This document shows, piece after piece, positions 52,259-62,132 of a DNA stretch of 64,000 bases; the stretch's first letter is position 1; the number at the start of each line of letters is the position of its first letter. The DNA is from Isochrysis galbana (lineage: Eukaryota > Haptophyta > Isochrysidales > Isochrysidaceae), in the NCBI GenBank assembly GCA_018136815.1, contig CM030938.1:4169448-4233447 (forward strand), written 5' to 3'. Below the pieces are notes generated by a model. It searched no databases, was not told where the DNA came from, and saw only the letters and a list, made by a program, of their open reading frames with translations. The position numbers were made by a program, and so were the translations under genes.

Positions 52259-53056
52259 ATGCCGATGCGATTCCTGATCAAGCCTGAGCCGCGCGGCCAG
52301 CACATGGATGGTTCTTCTCACCCGCTCGGCCGCCCGGCGCACTCTCTGCCACCATGGCTCGAGGAGGAGGAAACGAGCGGCAAGCCAGCTGGCGCGCTGA
52401 GCCTTGTACCCCCTGCTAGTTCTGCGTCATCTCCACGTCATCGGTCGCCCTGGCCGGATGTGCGCAGAGAAAGCGGCGAGCTGGCGTTGCCACTGCATCC
52501 AAGTGCACATCACAATGGGAGCACTGCGATGCAGCCCCCGCGGCAGGCATCTGGCCAAGTCAGCGGGTGGCTGGGACAACCCGGTATTTCGTTCGACGAC
52601 CTAGCTGTGCTTTGGCGCCTGACCGACGGCGATTCTAGGGCATGTGCCGAGCTTGTACAGCGGCTTCGTGGGGTATCGCCTGAGACCACTCTTGAGATGC
52701 TACGGGCGATGCTTGAGGGTGGTACTCCGCTCACACACCAGCCTCCCGATCGCATACATTCTTCGCCTGATCCATGGCTCGCCATGCGCTTCGGCCCACA
52801 GCATGGAGGTATCTCCCGTACACATATATCCGCGCCGCTACGTACGGCTCCGCAAGTTAGTACCATCGATGCCATTCTTCGGGGAGAGGGCGAGACGATG
52901 CGCTTGCGTCAACAACGGCTTGCGCCCGCAGGGAAGCCCCGTGCTCCTTCGCCAAGGACACCACCCAACGTGCTACGCGAGCCCTTCCTACACCTAGGCG
53001 ATGATGCGCTAAGCTCATTCTTACATGGTGCCGTTCTGAGATCACCAAGAACTTGA
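52259..53056 (+). CDS. Unrecognised protein divergent from the GH5 gene
   Basis: From the ATG at 52259 (MPMRFLIKPEPRGQHMDGSS) the frame is 265 codons; an in-frame ATG at 52109 lies within a purine tract and is less likely. The first half is Pro/Ser-rich and probably disordered. A compact helical segment follows (ISFDDLAVLWRLTDGDSRAC, then LVQRLRGVSPETTLEMLRAM). A conserved-looking tail reads FLHLGDDALSSFLHGAVL. No family recognised. It shares a 250-bp GC-rich, G-run-containing divergent promoter region with the glycosidase. Confidence 0.6.
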   Translation: MPMRFLIKPEPRGQHMDGSSHPLGRPAHSLPPWLEEEETSGKPAGALSLVPPASSASSPRHRSPWPDVRRESGELALPLHPSAHHNGSTAMQPPRQASGQVSGWLGQPGISFDDLAVLWRLTDGDSRACAELVQRLRGVSPETTLEMLRAMLEGGTPLTHQPPDRIHSSPDPWLAMRFGPQHGGISRTHISAPLRTAPQVSTIDAILRGEGETMRLRQQRLAPAGKPRAPSPRTPPNVLREPFLHLGDDALSSFLHGAVLRSPRT

Positions 53057-53616
53057 TGCCATCCCTGGGCCGCTTTGTGCTTCTACGCATTTCCGCTTGC
53101 GGTGTGGTATCCTCGATTGTTTAGAGTCTTCAACAAGCTCATTCCGTTGCCTAATCGAGGCCGAAATTGTATTATTCTACCTGGCTCATGCGTAATATTT
53201 TTGTCGATCCTCTTCGCCTCATCGGCGCGCGTTTGTCCATTGTGCATTTTCGCTCCCATTTCAAATCAAGAAATCATTAAAAAAAAACCTTTTAATATTC
53301 TCGCCACGCGCGCGGCTACGAGGTTGTCTATTGTAGCCACGCCCAGATCCCTTCCTCTCTCTCACTTCCCGCTTTGCGGCAACTCCCCTCGTGCTCTACT
53401 TAGGGGCCCAGGTTGTGGGGGGGTTGGGTCGGGCGGGGTGCACCGGCCCTCAGTGGTCTGTTCTCTCCTTCCTCCTGTGCCTCTGGGCGGCCGGTTTCTT
53501 GCTGTTGTGCTGCAGGTGTTGCGCCGTTGCTGGGGTATCGCATGCTCGTGGGTTGTTCGTTTTTCGCGAGTGGTTTTCCGGGGGGGGGGGGGGGATGATG
53601 TGGATGTGCCTCGACC
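53057..53616. other. Intergenic; AACCTTTTAATATTC repeat near 53285
   Basis: The sequence AAAACCTTTTAATATTCTCG at about 53284 matches one near 12805. The remainder is GC-rich with a G-run at 53580-53594 and no supported gene. Confidence 0.45.
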
Positions 53617-54060
53617 TCAGGCGAGCTTCTCGGCGAGGCCGATCGCTTCCGCCACTAGGCCGAGGTTGTCGCTCATTTTTAGCTTTCCCTTGTCGTCCTC
53701 TGTGAAGATGGGAGCGCTGAGCTCCGCTGGCCTTTTTATTTTAGGTTTTCTCCCCTGGGCCGCCGTGCGAGTGCGCATTGGGCGACAAGCTTTGGACGGG
53801 GTATGGCCCATGGCCCCTCACCAGGGTGGTGAATCTTATCAGCGTGGCTTCTAGGGCCGGTATATAGTGGTATTCATATGATTCGAACTCTACTCTGTAG
53901 AAGTCTCGTATTATGTATTTCCAGGCTATGATGTAGAGGGTTTTCAAGCTGTCAGGGGTGGTCTCGTCTGGGTATGCGAATAGCCTGTCTTTCGTTTTCT
54001 GCCCGTGGGACCTGTTCGGTTTCGGGGCGTAATTAGCGATCGCATCTAAGGTCCATTGGA
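53617..54060 (-). mobile_element. 3' end of a LINE ORF, frameshifted
   Basis: A minus frame at 54060-53745 contains IIAWKYIIRDFYRVEFESYE and LEATLIRFTTLVRGHG. It parallels the C-terminal segment of the 42689 protein (AWRYILTDFYNIQY...ILRAILARYHLLV). The frame then shifts to another that ends FTEDDKGKLKMSDNLGLV and stops at 53617. This is a more distant family member, broken by at least one frameshift, and it abuts the LRR fragment at about 54060. Confidence 0.65.
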
Positions 54061-54572
54061 GAGTAACTTGCAAATGATGTGGACGTCAACATCGTTGATT
54101 TCGTTGGCTGGTATCATGAGAGTGGTAGTAGAAGCATCATCCCTAATCGCAAACTTGTGTGTCACGAGCGTCTTCAGGCGTTTCAATGCCCCATTGGATA
54201 GGGCCTCTGCGAAGGCTTTCATTTCCTCATCGCCGATGTCGTCGTCGCCGATGTTGTCGTCGTCATCGAGTTCGAGATGTTCGAGATCGTCCAAGGCTCC
54301 CGTGGAGATCGCCTCTGCAAAGACTTTCATCCCCTCCGTGCCAAAGTCGTTGACCGCAAGATTGAGGTTTGTGAGGGTCTTCAAGGCCCCCATGGAGAGC
54401 GCCTGAGCAAACGTCTCCATCCCCTCGTATCCAATAATGTTGTACGAGAGATCGAGTTGTCTGAGATTGGTCCCCTTGGGAAGGCCCGCCAGACACCAAG
54501 TACGCTGGGGCCACCCGGAGAGTCACGCCAATCGAGCAGGCCGCGCACAGAATCCTCGTTGCAGTCAGCCAT
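54050..54572 (-). pseudogene. Truncated ribonuclease-inhibitor-type LRR gene
   Basis: From the ATG at 54572 (MADCNEDSVRGLLDWRDSP) the frame shifts near 54488 into LPKGTNLRQLDLSYNIIGYE. Repeats follow: GMETFAQALSMGALKTLTNL, then GTEGMKVFAEAISTGALDDL and EEMKAFAEALSNGALKRL. The period is about 28-30 residues with the L-x-x-L-x-L...G pattern of NLRC/RNI-type LRRs. The last repeat runs into LINE-derived sequence at about 54060. An intron in place of the frameshift cannot be excluded. Confidence 0.6.
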
Positions 54573-54938
54573 CCGTGGCGCCCTTTGAACATTGACGTCT
54601 GACGTCGCCGAGGGAGCGCCGCCGCCGCCGCCGCTTCCACTTACTGGGCCGTCGCCGCCGCCGCTTTTGCCGATGCTTACATGAGGCCTGGCGGCGGCCT
54701 GTCAAAGCCCCCCTATCTCAGCTGCCCACCGGGGGTCGACGGACGCCGCGTCGGCTCTGCGGTCTACGGCTCTCCTTGACTTCGTGTCAAGTATTGCCAA
54801 GACCTTGGAGTGGGCCTTGGCTGCGCGAGCTCCGCGTGCCAGGAGCGCTTTTATTGCGCTATCGCGCGTCATTGGCAGTATGGGTTGATTCCCAATACCG
54901 CCTGCCAAGCCCACCACCCAGCGGCAGAAGATGATTTC
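54573..54938. other. Non-genic GC-rich stretch before a tandem duplication
   Basis: GCC/CCG trinucleotide-rich sequence at 54600-54680. A minus frame runs through 54702-55055 (NQPILPMTRDSAIKALLARG) that may be a mobile-element remnant. Confidence 0.35.
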
Positions 54939-55256
54939 TGCTCTGGGTGGTGGGTTCCCGCCAGATGCGCTGTGAGGCGCTCTGGCAGGATCTTGGGCTT
55001 TCCTGCTCGCCGTGGCGTAGAGCGCCACGACGAGGCCCGTCCTGAGGCCGCCCACGGGTCTCGCCTAATCGATCAGCGCCAGATCTGGCACTGTCACTGC
55101 TCTGGGTGGTGGGTTCCCGCCAGATGCGCTGTGAGGCGCTCTGGCAGGATCTTGGGCTTTCCTGCTCGCCGTGGCGTAGAGCGCCACGACGAGGCCCGTC
55201 CTGAGGCCGCCCACGGGTCTCGCCTCATTGATCAGCGCCAGATCTGGCACTGTCAG
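54939..55256. repeat. 159-bp perfect-ish tandem duplication
   Basis: Two adjacent units, 54939-55097 and 55098-55256, differ at only a few bases, for example CTAATCGATC versus CTCATTGATC. The period is 159 bp, or 53 codons, so frames stay open on the minus strand. Near-identity suggests a recent event. Confidence 0.9.
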
Positions 55257-56604
55257 AGGGAGGATGGCCGCGTGGGCAGTGGGTAGCCTCAACGCGGAGG
55301 CTCGTCAGCCACGAGTGGACGGCCGCGCCGGTGAGCTGATCCTAGTTCTCGATGCCGAGTTCGAGAGAGGGCGAATCCTGCGAGGGACGGGTCGGGATGG
55401 TCGGGGTGGGGCTTCTGGTAGCCAGGGTAGCCGCGTGCGCGCGCTGTGATGTGCTGGGTGAGCTGCGCGGGCAATGATGCCAGAGGGTCAGGGGGTGGTC
55501 GGACTGTCGGCAGCCCGACACAGCGCTGCATCGGGCGGGAATCAAATGCCGAATGTAGCTTAGATATAAAGGAACCGATCCCCCCGCGGGCGCGACCGCC
55601 AATTCTTTACGGGTAGAGCGTGAGCGCGCGTGACGGAGGGGGAGAGAGGGGGGGCGGATCGCACCATTTCTTGGCGAAGATTTTCGTAGCGTCAGGTAGC
55701 CCCCCCCGAAGGTTTTTTATTGGGCCTCGCGCCACGGTCAAAAAATGCAGCCCAACCCTTACTAGTCGTTAAAAAGCCCCTGTTTGACCGCCCTACGCCT
55801 TGCGTGACGAGGTGTCTTTCGTGTTGATTGAGCTTGTCCTCAATGGACTCAATTTTTTCACATGCACCCCTTGCGCTAATGCCTGGTCAAGATACGCATG
55901 AAAAATTTCTTGAGTTTTGGAACGGAGTTCAAGGTGAGATGTACATACCTTACACACTGCAGAACGCGCTATCCGGCAAAGTGCATGCGTTTGCTTTTGT
56001 TTGGTCAATCGGCACTCTCACTCTCCGAAGCCAAAGAAAGGGTTATTACTGATAGTCATTGGTGCGCCCTCTTGTGCCGATCCAAATGCTTGATTATCGC
56101 GCTCGCAAGCTTGCACAGACTTTCTTGCATGCCTCTACCATGTCCGCCCCCGTGACCCGTCTCGTGTGCTCTGCACCACCTCGCCGCTCTCCTTATCCTC
56201 AGAGTATAAACGATGAATGTTGATGTTGCGTTTTCCTCCTCTTGTTGCACTCGTGCGTATGCGGCACCCCCGAAAGAGGAGGTGCGTGCCGGCTGAGAAG
56301 ACAAGAGCGAGAAGAAGGACGAGATGCGTGCAACTAGATAGCACACACGCACCGAGAGCGAGCGACGAAGGCCGAGTACAAGAACGGAGGCGTCATGGAT
56401 AGAAGCTCATGGCCAACGGTGCACGAGCGACATGGGCCGACCACGTGTGGCCACGAATGCGAGGAGCTGATGTATTACACCACTCTGCACTCGCCGCCTG
56501 GTAGCCGGCATTGGAATGGCCGGAATGGCGCGGGCGTCAAGTCTAACGTCCCTCGGCCCCATACTACAACGGCACAGCCTGGATTTGCTAGAATCTTGGC
56601 AGGC
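55257..56604. other. Intergenic; no recognised gene
   Basis: A 74-codon plus frame at 55828-56052 includes HEKFLEFWNGVQGEMYIPYT, which is protein-like but unplaced. Nothing else is supported. Confidence 0.4.
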
Positions 56605-57714
56605 CTAGGACGCGTAGCGCCGCGCGTAGCCTGAGATGATGCCCTGGACGCGTGCGTAGAGGCTGCTAATGACAGCCGGGCAGCGGCGGTGATGCATCAG
56701 GCCGTCGAGTTTCTCCGTCAACGTGTCGATGGCGGTGCGGTGGTACCAAGAGGTATGGTAGTTCCTAGCCACGTTTTGCGCGTACATGATGGCAAGGATG
56801 GCCCCTCGGCTGCCGTGGGAGATGATCGAGATGGGGGCAGTCACTGCCATGATCAAATCGGATGTGGCCCCAAAGGCGAGAGTCGTGTGCGTCCCCTCCT
56901 CGGTGAGCAACCAAAGAGCGCGCTCACGCAGCACCGCAGGAAGCCGGGGCACCGCCGTGTCTGCGAGGAGGCGGAGCGCACGATGGAGCGCGTACGTCCC
57001 CGGTGATGCGAGGGCGAGCGGCTGCGGTGGCGAGAGCATCAGGATGAAGAGGAGCGGTGCAGTCTGCACTTCGTACGAGCGGAGGAATGCCGGATTGCTC
57101 AGCGTGCTCCTCGTCCTCGGCCACGAGCGGAGGAGGCTGGTGAGGTGACCCGCAAGCGCCGCACCTACGGCGAGCCGAAAGCTCAGTGTGCGCACTGCAG
57201 TGCCCAGCACAGGCATGAAGAAGATTAGGAGGGAGGCGAGCATGAGCAGCGCCAATGCAGCGGTGCCCTGCGCTCCTGGCACAACGGGCATGCCAGGAGG
57301 CGGCATGCCGGGGGAATGGGCGGCCGCGGCGGCTGCGGCGGCGTTTGCCCTGTCGAGCTGGTTGCGTATCTTCGCGAGCGCCTCCTTCATCAACGCATTT
57401 TCCGGCTCAATCTTGAGCCCCTCCTCATAGGCAAGGATCGCCAGCCTCCAATTACAAAGCCCCGTGTACGCGGCCCCCTTGCGCGAGTATCCCTTCACCC
57501 AGTGTGGAGCAAGCTCAATGCATTTGTTCGCATCGAGCAGAGAAGCGGTGTACATCTGCTGCTTTGCGTAGGCCGCCGCACGGTTCGAGTAGTGGAGGTG
57601 GTTCTGTGGGTCGAGGTTTATGGCGGTGGAATAGTGGTCGATCGCGTCGGCATAGCGGCCCTCCTCGTACGCGGTGGTGCCGGCGGTGCGCGCGGAGGAG
57701 GCGTCCGAAGACAT
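56605..57714 (-). CDS. TPR domain fused to a TMEM33/Pom33-like membrane domain
   Basis: Single frame, 369 codons. Residues 4-118 are three STI1-type TPRs: AGTTAYEEGRYADAIDHYST, then HYSNRAAAYAKQQMYTASLL and YSRKGAAYTGLCNWRLAILA, with a capping helix. An Ala/Pro linker follows. From about residue 150 there are hydrophobic helices (LALLMLASLLIFFMPVLGTA), then YALHRALRLLADTAVPRLPA and LAFGATSDLIMAVTAPISII. The C-terminus AIDTLTEKLDGLMHHRRCPA and RVQGIISGYARRYA resembles the conserved end of TMEM33/Pom33/Tts1 proteins, which shape ER tubules and act near nuclear pores. TPRs of this type often bind Hsp70/Hsp90 C-termini. The fusion is within one exon, so it is not a splicing guess. The TPR call is strong; TMEM33 is a pattern match. 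Confidence 0.7.
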   Translation of the reverse strand: MSSDASSARTAGTTAYEEGRYADAIDHYSTAINLDPQNHLHYSNRAAAYAKQQMYTASLLDANKCIELAPHWVKGYSRKGAAYTGLCNWRLAILAYEEGLKIEPENALMKEALAKIRNQLDRANAAAAAAAAHSPGMPPPGMPVVPGAQGTAALALLMLASLLIFFMPVLGTAVRTLSFRLAVGAALAGHLTSLLRSWPRTRSTLSNPAFLRSYEVQTAPLLFILMLSPPQPLALASPGTYALHRALRLLADTAVPRLPAVLRERALWLLTEEGTHTTLAFGATSDLIMAVTAPISIISHGSRGAILAIMYAQNVARNYHTSWYHRTAIDTLTEKLDGLMHHRRCPAVISSLYARVQGIISGYARRYAS

Positions 57715-58604
57715 TTGGTGGTGGGGGGGGGGGCGCGCGGGGGGGGAGGGGGGGCGGGAGGGGGGAGCCGGAGGGGGGGGGGGGGGAGGGCGAGGAAGAT
57801 GGGGTGAGAATTAGAGAAGAAAACACTAGGAAAGGAGAAAAGAAAGAGGGGTGACAGGAACAGAAGAACGAGAGGGGGGGAGGGGGGGGGGGGGGGATCG
57901 GGCGGGAGGGGGAGCGGGAGGGGGGGGGGGGACGAATAAGATGGGGTGAGAACTAGAGAAGAGAACACTATGAATCGTGAAAAGAAAGAGAGATGAAAGG
58001 AACAGAAGAACAAGAGAGACGGAGTATAATACTCTATGTCTGTTGATGTGATCGACAAGAAAAAGAAAGAAGGCAAGAGTTCAGCTAGAAAGTAAAGTAA
58101 GAAGGGGAGAGAGGGAGAGATGATGATGGAGCTTGATAGATCAGCCTCATTTCTATAAAATTATCTGTCGAGCAGTAAAAGATTACCTCGGGGCATCTAC
58201 TCCTGGCTAGAGGCCGATCAAGCGCTTTTTGTATGGTTACAACAGCAGTGTGTTAGAAGGTCGTTCCACCGAGAGAGAGGGTGCGAGGGGACCACCTGGG
58301 GAGGGTTGATGCTGATACCGCGCTAGCGCTACGCGAAAAAGCTTTTCGTATTCGCGCGTCGTTGGGAGCGCTTGCAGCCCACTGTTGCTGCCGCCTCCTA
58401 CACTCCTATGAGCCGTATACGATGCACACAAGGCACCGGTACGGGGGATTTCTTGATGAAGCTGTCGCCCGGAAAGATCTCTCTCTATGCACACCACCTC
58501 AGCCGGTGGCACGACTCCATATGTGAAGAGCCAAAAAATCTACCTATTCACCGGCGGGGCACCTGCTAAGATCCGAAGCGGTGCACCACATTGACACGCT
58601 AGCT
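57715..58604. other. Upstream region of the TPR-TMEM33 gene with duplicated G/A tracts
   Basis: The stretch 57720-57830 and 57870-57990 are two similar blocks (G-runs followed by GATGGGGTGAGAAYTAGAGAAG and GAAAACACTA/GAACACTA), a local duplication of about 140 bp. Beyond 58100 no gene is supported until the minus-strand frame that ends at 58605. Confidence 0.6.
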
Positions 58605-60723
58605 CTAGGGCGGTGGGCTCTCGGGCTCCCTTGGTGGCCAGAGTGGCGCAGGTGATGTGTCGGGCTGACGCTGGTTGCTGCTGCCCTCGGTGGTGTTGCC
58701 ATCCTCCACCACAGTGCCGGCCGTCGTGTGAGCTGTGTTGGCCCACGGCACGTCGCCGCTCGCGCACGTTGCCCGCTGAAGGTGAGCACGATGTGTTTCC
58801 GGCAAGGGTGTACCATCTACGGATGACGCGGCACGTAGCGCATCCCAGCGTTGGCGTGCCGCGGCCGCTGGATCGATCTGTGCCCCTTCCCCCGCGCCTG
58901 GCGCTCCTTCGCTGACAAGCAACCAGCACGAGGGAGCATCGATCGAGGTACTTCTAGCTGCACGATCCTTGGCAGTGATTGACAGCTCTCCGTCGCCCAT
59001 GGTGGCCAAGAGCGTCTCTCCAGCATCGGCGAGGCGGCGATGTGAGCTCGTGCTGGCTGGCTTGAAAATGTGCACTTCTGCTTGCGTCAAGGGAATCATG
59101 CTCAAGGGCCGCCAGCAGCCGCGGGCGGTGACCAGGGCAACAACCATGGTAAGCAACGAACATGCCACGTGGAAGCTGAGCTCCTCCTGCCACACGCGGA
59201 GTGACCGGCGTTGGGGCGGTGGGAGTGAGGGGCTGGGATGAACGCGGGCGGCGATGGCAGCTCTCTTTCCAGCGTGGAAAGCCGAGGCACACCTCATCGG
59301 CCGTCCGCCGGAGGGCTGTACCCCAGGCACCGCTCGTGAGGTGGACGTGTCTAATCAGCGGCCACAGCAGGCGAAGAAACCATGCCGATATCTACACAAG
59401 CGAAGAGGCCATTCCCTGAGTGAGCACAAACAAGCGAGAGCCGACGCGACACGTCGGACTGTTCCACGGTGAAGCGCGGGTCAAGGGGCGCGGCTCACCC
59501 GCAGGATGGCGCGCCCGTCGGGCTCAGGCCACCACAATGGCACCCTCACATACAACTTCGAAGTCGAGAGGGCAAACGCCGTTGAGGCGCAAACGTGGAA
59601 GAGGAGCAAGTGCCGAAGCAGCGGGATGCCTAGATGACAGCTTGCTGGGTTTGACAAGTCGAGCGCGACACCACACAATGCGGCGCCCCAAAGGTGCAGG
59701 CCGCCCAGCAGCACGAGCAGTAGGGCGGCTGCTCTGAACGAGACCTCGCGTAGAGCGCCGAGCCACAGGCCGCGACGAGCGGGAACGGCGCTTCCGCCGA
59801 ATCCCTCCTCGTGCGCGCTAAGCGCCCTCCGGAGAGCCAGCGCTTGCCGCAGGATGTGCTGCCGCCGGTACCACGCCGCACGCTCGGCAGCAAAGGCGAG
59901 CTTAAGCCGCCGGTGCTGTCTGATCAGCCCCGCTTCCGAGGGCGCGATGGCGAGCGCTGGCCAAGCGCCCCGCAAGCGTGAGCTGAGCGAGGCGGCAGTG
60001 TTTGCCGAGATTGTCGCCCGCTGTGTCACATGCGATGCCAGCTCCAGCAGCGCCTCCCGCTTGGCCTGATCCGACGCAGCCGTGGGCATCGGCGCCTCGC
60101 GTACGGAGGCGTTGAGGTGCTGCAGGCAATCGCTCAGGCTGCGAGACCGCGTCCGATGCTCGCCGTCCATGGTGGCGAAGGCGTACGCGAGTGACCTCAG
60201 CTCGTCGTCTGGCGCCGCGCGCGCCCAAAGCCTTAGGGGAAGCAGGACTATACCCTGGCCGAGCAAGAGCGAGACCAGGACCAGCCCTGAGCCATTGGTC
60301 AGCGCAGACATTGTCGCCAGACCGATCCGCGGCAGCTGGAGCCAAAGAAGGAGGCAGGCAAGGCCCGCCAGCAGGCTCAGATAAAAGTAGAGGCTCGAGC
60401 GCACTGCGCGGGCACAGCGCCGCAGCACGTCGAACTCCCCTGAGAGAAGCGCCGAGCAAAGTATCTCGCATCCCTGCGTAGAGGAGCGCCGGTCAGGCAG
60501 TGAGCGAGCAAACGAGGCAGGCGCGTGGGCAAGGGGCGTTCGTCCTCACCAGCCAGCCGAAGAGCAAGGTGCCAGCATCGAAAATGGCCCACCAGCGTGC
60601 GGAGCACGCGTTCTGCAGGGCGCAGAGCGAAGAGGAGATGCCAAGGCCTCCCGTCAGCGCCGCGTGGCCGCCAACCAGAGCGAGCATCAGAGGATCCTCA
60701 GGCCAGGCGAGCAGCGCAGACAT
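58605..60723 (-). CDS. LMBR1/LMBD2-family multi-pass membrane protein, 3' exons uncertain
   Basis: Confident exons on the minus strand are 60723-60550 (58 codons) and 60473-59499 (325 codons), joined in phase 0 by a GTGAGG...GCAG intron. Exon 1 has helices LMLALVGGHAALTGGLGIS and WAIFDAGTLLFGWL. Exon 2 begins GCEILCSALLSGEFDVLRRC and continues SSLYFYLSLLAGLACLLLWL. GLVLVSLLLGQGIVLLPLRLW and a long helical region follow, then AALLLVLLGGLHLWGAALCG. Helix spacing, the SGEF-type motif and the LGxGxxxxPxxxW motif match LMBD2. A likely exon 3 starts at 59391 (ISAWFLRLLWPLIRHVHL). A later frame (LSFHVACSLLTMVVALVTARG, ending at 58605) fits the last helix and tail. Exon joins after 59499 are unresolved. 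LMBD2 proteins are plasma-membrane or endomembrane proteins linked to receptor signalling. Confidence 0.65.
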
Positions 60724-60783
60724 TCGGGCGCAGCAGACCGACTCGGAACAGTCTCACTCGCTGAATAGAGCGACGCGCTGACC

Positions 60784-60966
60784 CCCGCTCCCCCCGCCCC
60801 CTCCCCCCTCTGACCCTTTGCACCTCGCCCACCTCACGCAGCAGACCTCACGCAGCAGACCTCACGCGCCGGAGCCCGCCAGCAGCCTGGCGCTCCTTCT
60901 CCCCCCCCCCCCCCCCCCCCCCCCCCGTCTCTTTCTCGCGCGCGTGGTGGACGGCGCCGCCGGCTG

Positions 60967-61050
<84 letters not shown>

Positions 61051-61545
61051 GAGAGAGAGAGAGAATAGGGAGCACAGCGAGAGAGAGAGAGAGAACAGGG
61101 AGCACAGCGAGAGAGAGAGAAGACGGAGGGGGCGGGGGAGGGAGAAGAGAGAAGAGAGAAGAGAGAAGAGAGAAGAGAGAAGAGAGAAGAGAGAAGAGAG
61201 AAGAGAGAAGAGAGAAGAGAGAAGAGAGAAGAGAGAAGAGAGAAGAGAGAAGCGAGAAGAGAGAAGAGAGAAGAGAGAAGAGAGAAGAGAGAAGCGAGAA
61301 GAGAGAAGCGAGAAGAGAGGAGAGAGGAGAGAGGAGAGAGGAGAGAGGAGAGAGGAGAGAGGAGAGAGGAGAGAGAAGAGAGAAGAGAGAAGAGAGAAGA
61401 GAGAAGAGAGAAGAGAGAAGAGAGAAGAGAGAAGAGAGAAGAGAGAAGAGAGAAGAGAGAAGAGAGAAGAGAGAAGAGAGAAGAGAGAAGAGAGAAGAGA
61501 GAAGAGAGAAGAGAGAAGAGAGAAGAGAGAAGAGAGAGAGGGACT
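60784..61545. repeat. C-run, (GA)n and heptameric GAAGAGA array
   Basis: The stretch 60901-60926 is a C-run. The stretch 60970-61062 is mainly (GA)n. The stretch 61140-61540 is a 7-bp repeat GAAGAGA, roughly 57 units, with GAGGAGA variants at 61315-61370. The stretch 60837-60868 has a repeated CTCACGCAGCAGAC unit close to the LMBR1-family start. All of it is on the promoter side of that gene. Confidence 0.93.
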
Positions 61546-61733
61546 CTCCCTCCTCTCCGGCTCTCTTCACGACCAGCATCGTCGCAGCGCTCGGACGGCG
61601 CGTCGAGGGACGCATGGTGTGTGTATATCGAAGATTGTAATAGTTATTTTTAAGGCCCTTAAAATTAAGCCCTTACACTCGAAAGGCCTTATGCGAAGAG
61701 CGCTCGCGAAGGCCTTACTAGGAGGCAGACCGG
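61546..61733. other. AT-richer linker, nothing recognised
   Basis: It contains direct and inverted GGCCTTA/TAAGGCC motifs leading into the hairpin at 61734. No gene. Confidence 0.4.
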
Positions 61734-61770
61734 CCGTAAGGCCCTTACGCGACGCGTAAGGGCCTTACGG
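61734..61770. repeat. Perfect 18-bp inverted repeat (hairpin)
   Basis: Arms CCGTAAGGCCCTTACGCG and CGCGTAAGGGCCTTACGG, separated by about one base, form a near-perfect cruciform. Each arm is itself internally palindromic around TAAGGGCCTTA. Confidence 0.9.
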
Positions 61771-62010
61771 CTGCGGAGCAGCCATAAGCCCTTGGTGTAA
61801 GTGTGTTAAGTGCTAAGCCCTAAGCCGGCACCGCGCGCCGCAGGCGCCGCGTCAATAAAGGCTCCGGCTAGGCTCCGGCGCCGCAGGCGCCGGCGTACGT
61901 ACGCGCGTGAAGGTTGCGGCGCCCAAGGAGCCGGCGTTTTTGAAGACTACGGCGCGGCGGCGCCGCATGCGCCGACGTGGATGAATGTTGAAATGTAAGG
62001 ACGCACTAGT

Positions 62011-62068
62011 ACTGGCGGCTGGCGGCCCGTCCTTAGTCCTTACTAAGCACGGGCCGCCAGCCGCCAGT
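62011..62068. repeat. Perfect 20-bp inverted repeat with 18-bp loop
   Basis: Arms 62011-62030 (ACTGGCGGCTGGCGGCCCGT) and 62049-62068 are exact reverse complements. The loop CCTTAGTCCTTACTAAGC is also partly self-complementary. It lies about 65 bp beyond the 3' end of the hAT transposase remnant on the minus strand. Confidence 0.92.
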
Positions 62069-62132
62069 GCCACACTGTCACATATATCTAGCAGATATCT
62101 AGGATATCTAATATCGTTATATCGTTACATCT

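Noticed and set aside
61140..61540. Telomeric repeat
   Set aside because: The heptamer GAAGAGA is not a telomere-type unit such as TTTAGGG. It is internal and grades into GA repeats.
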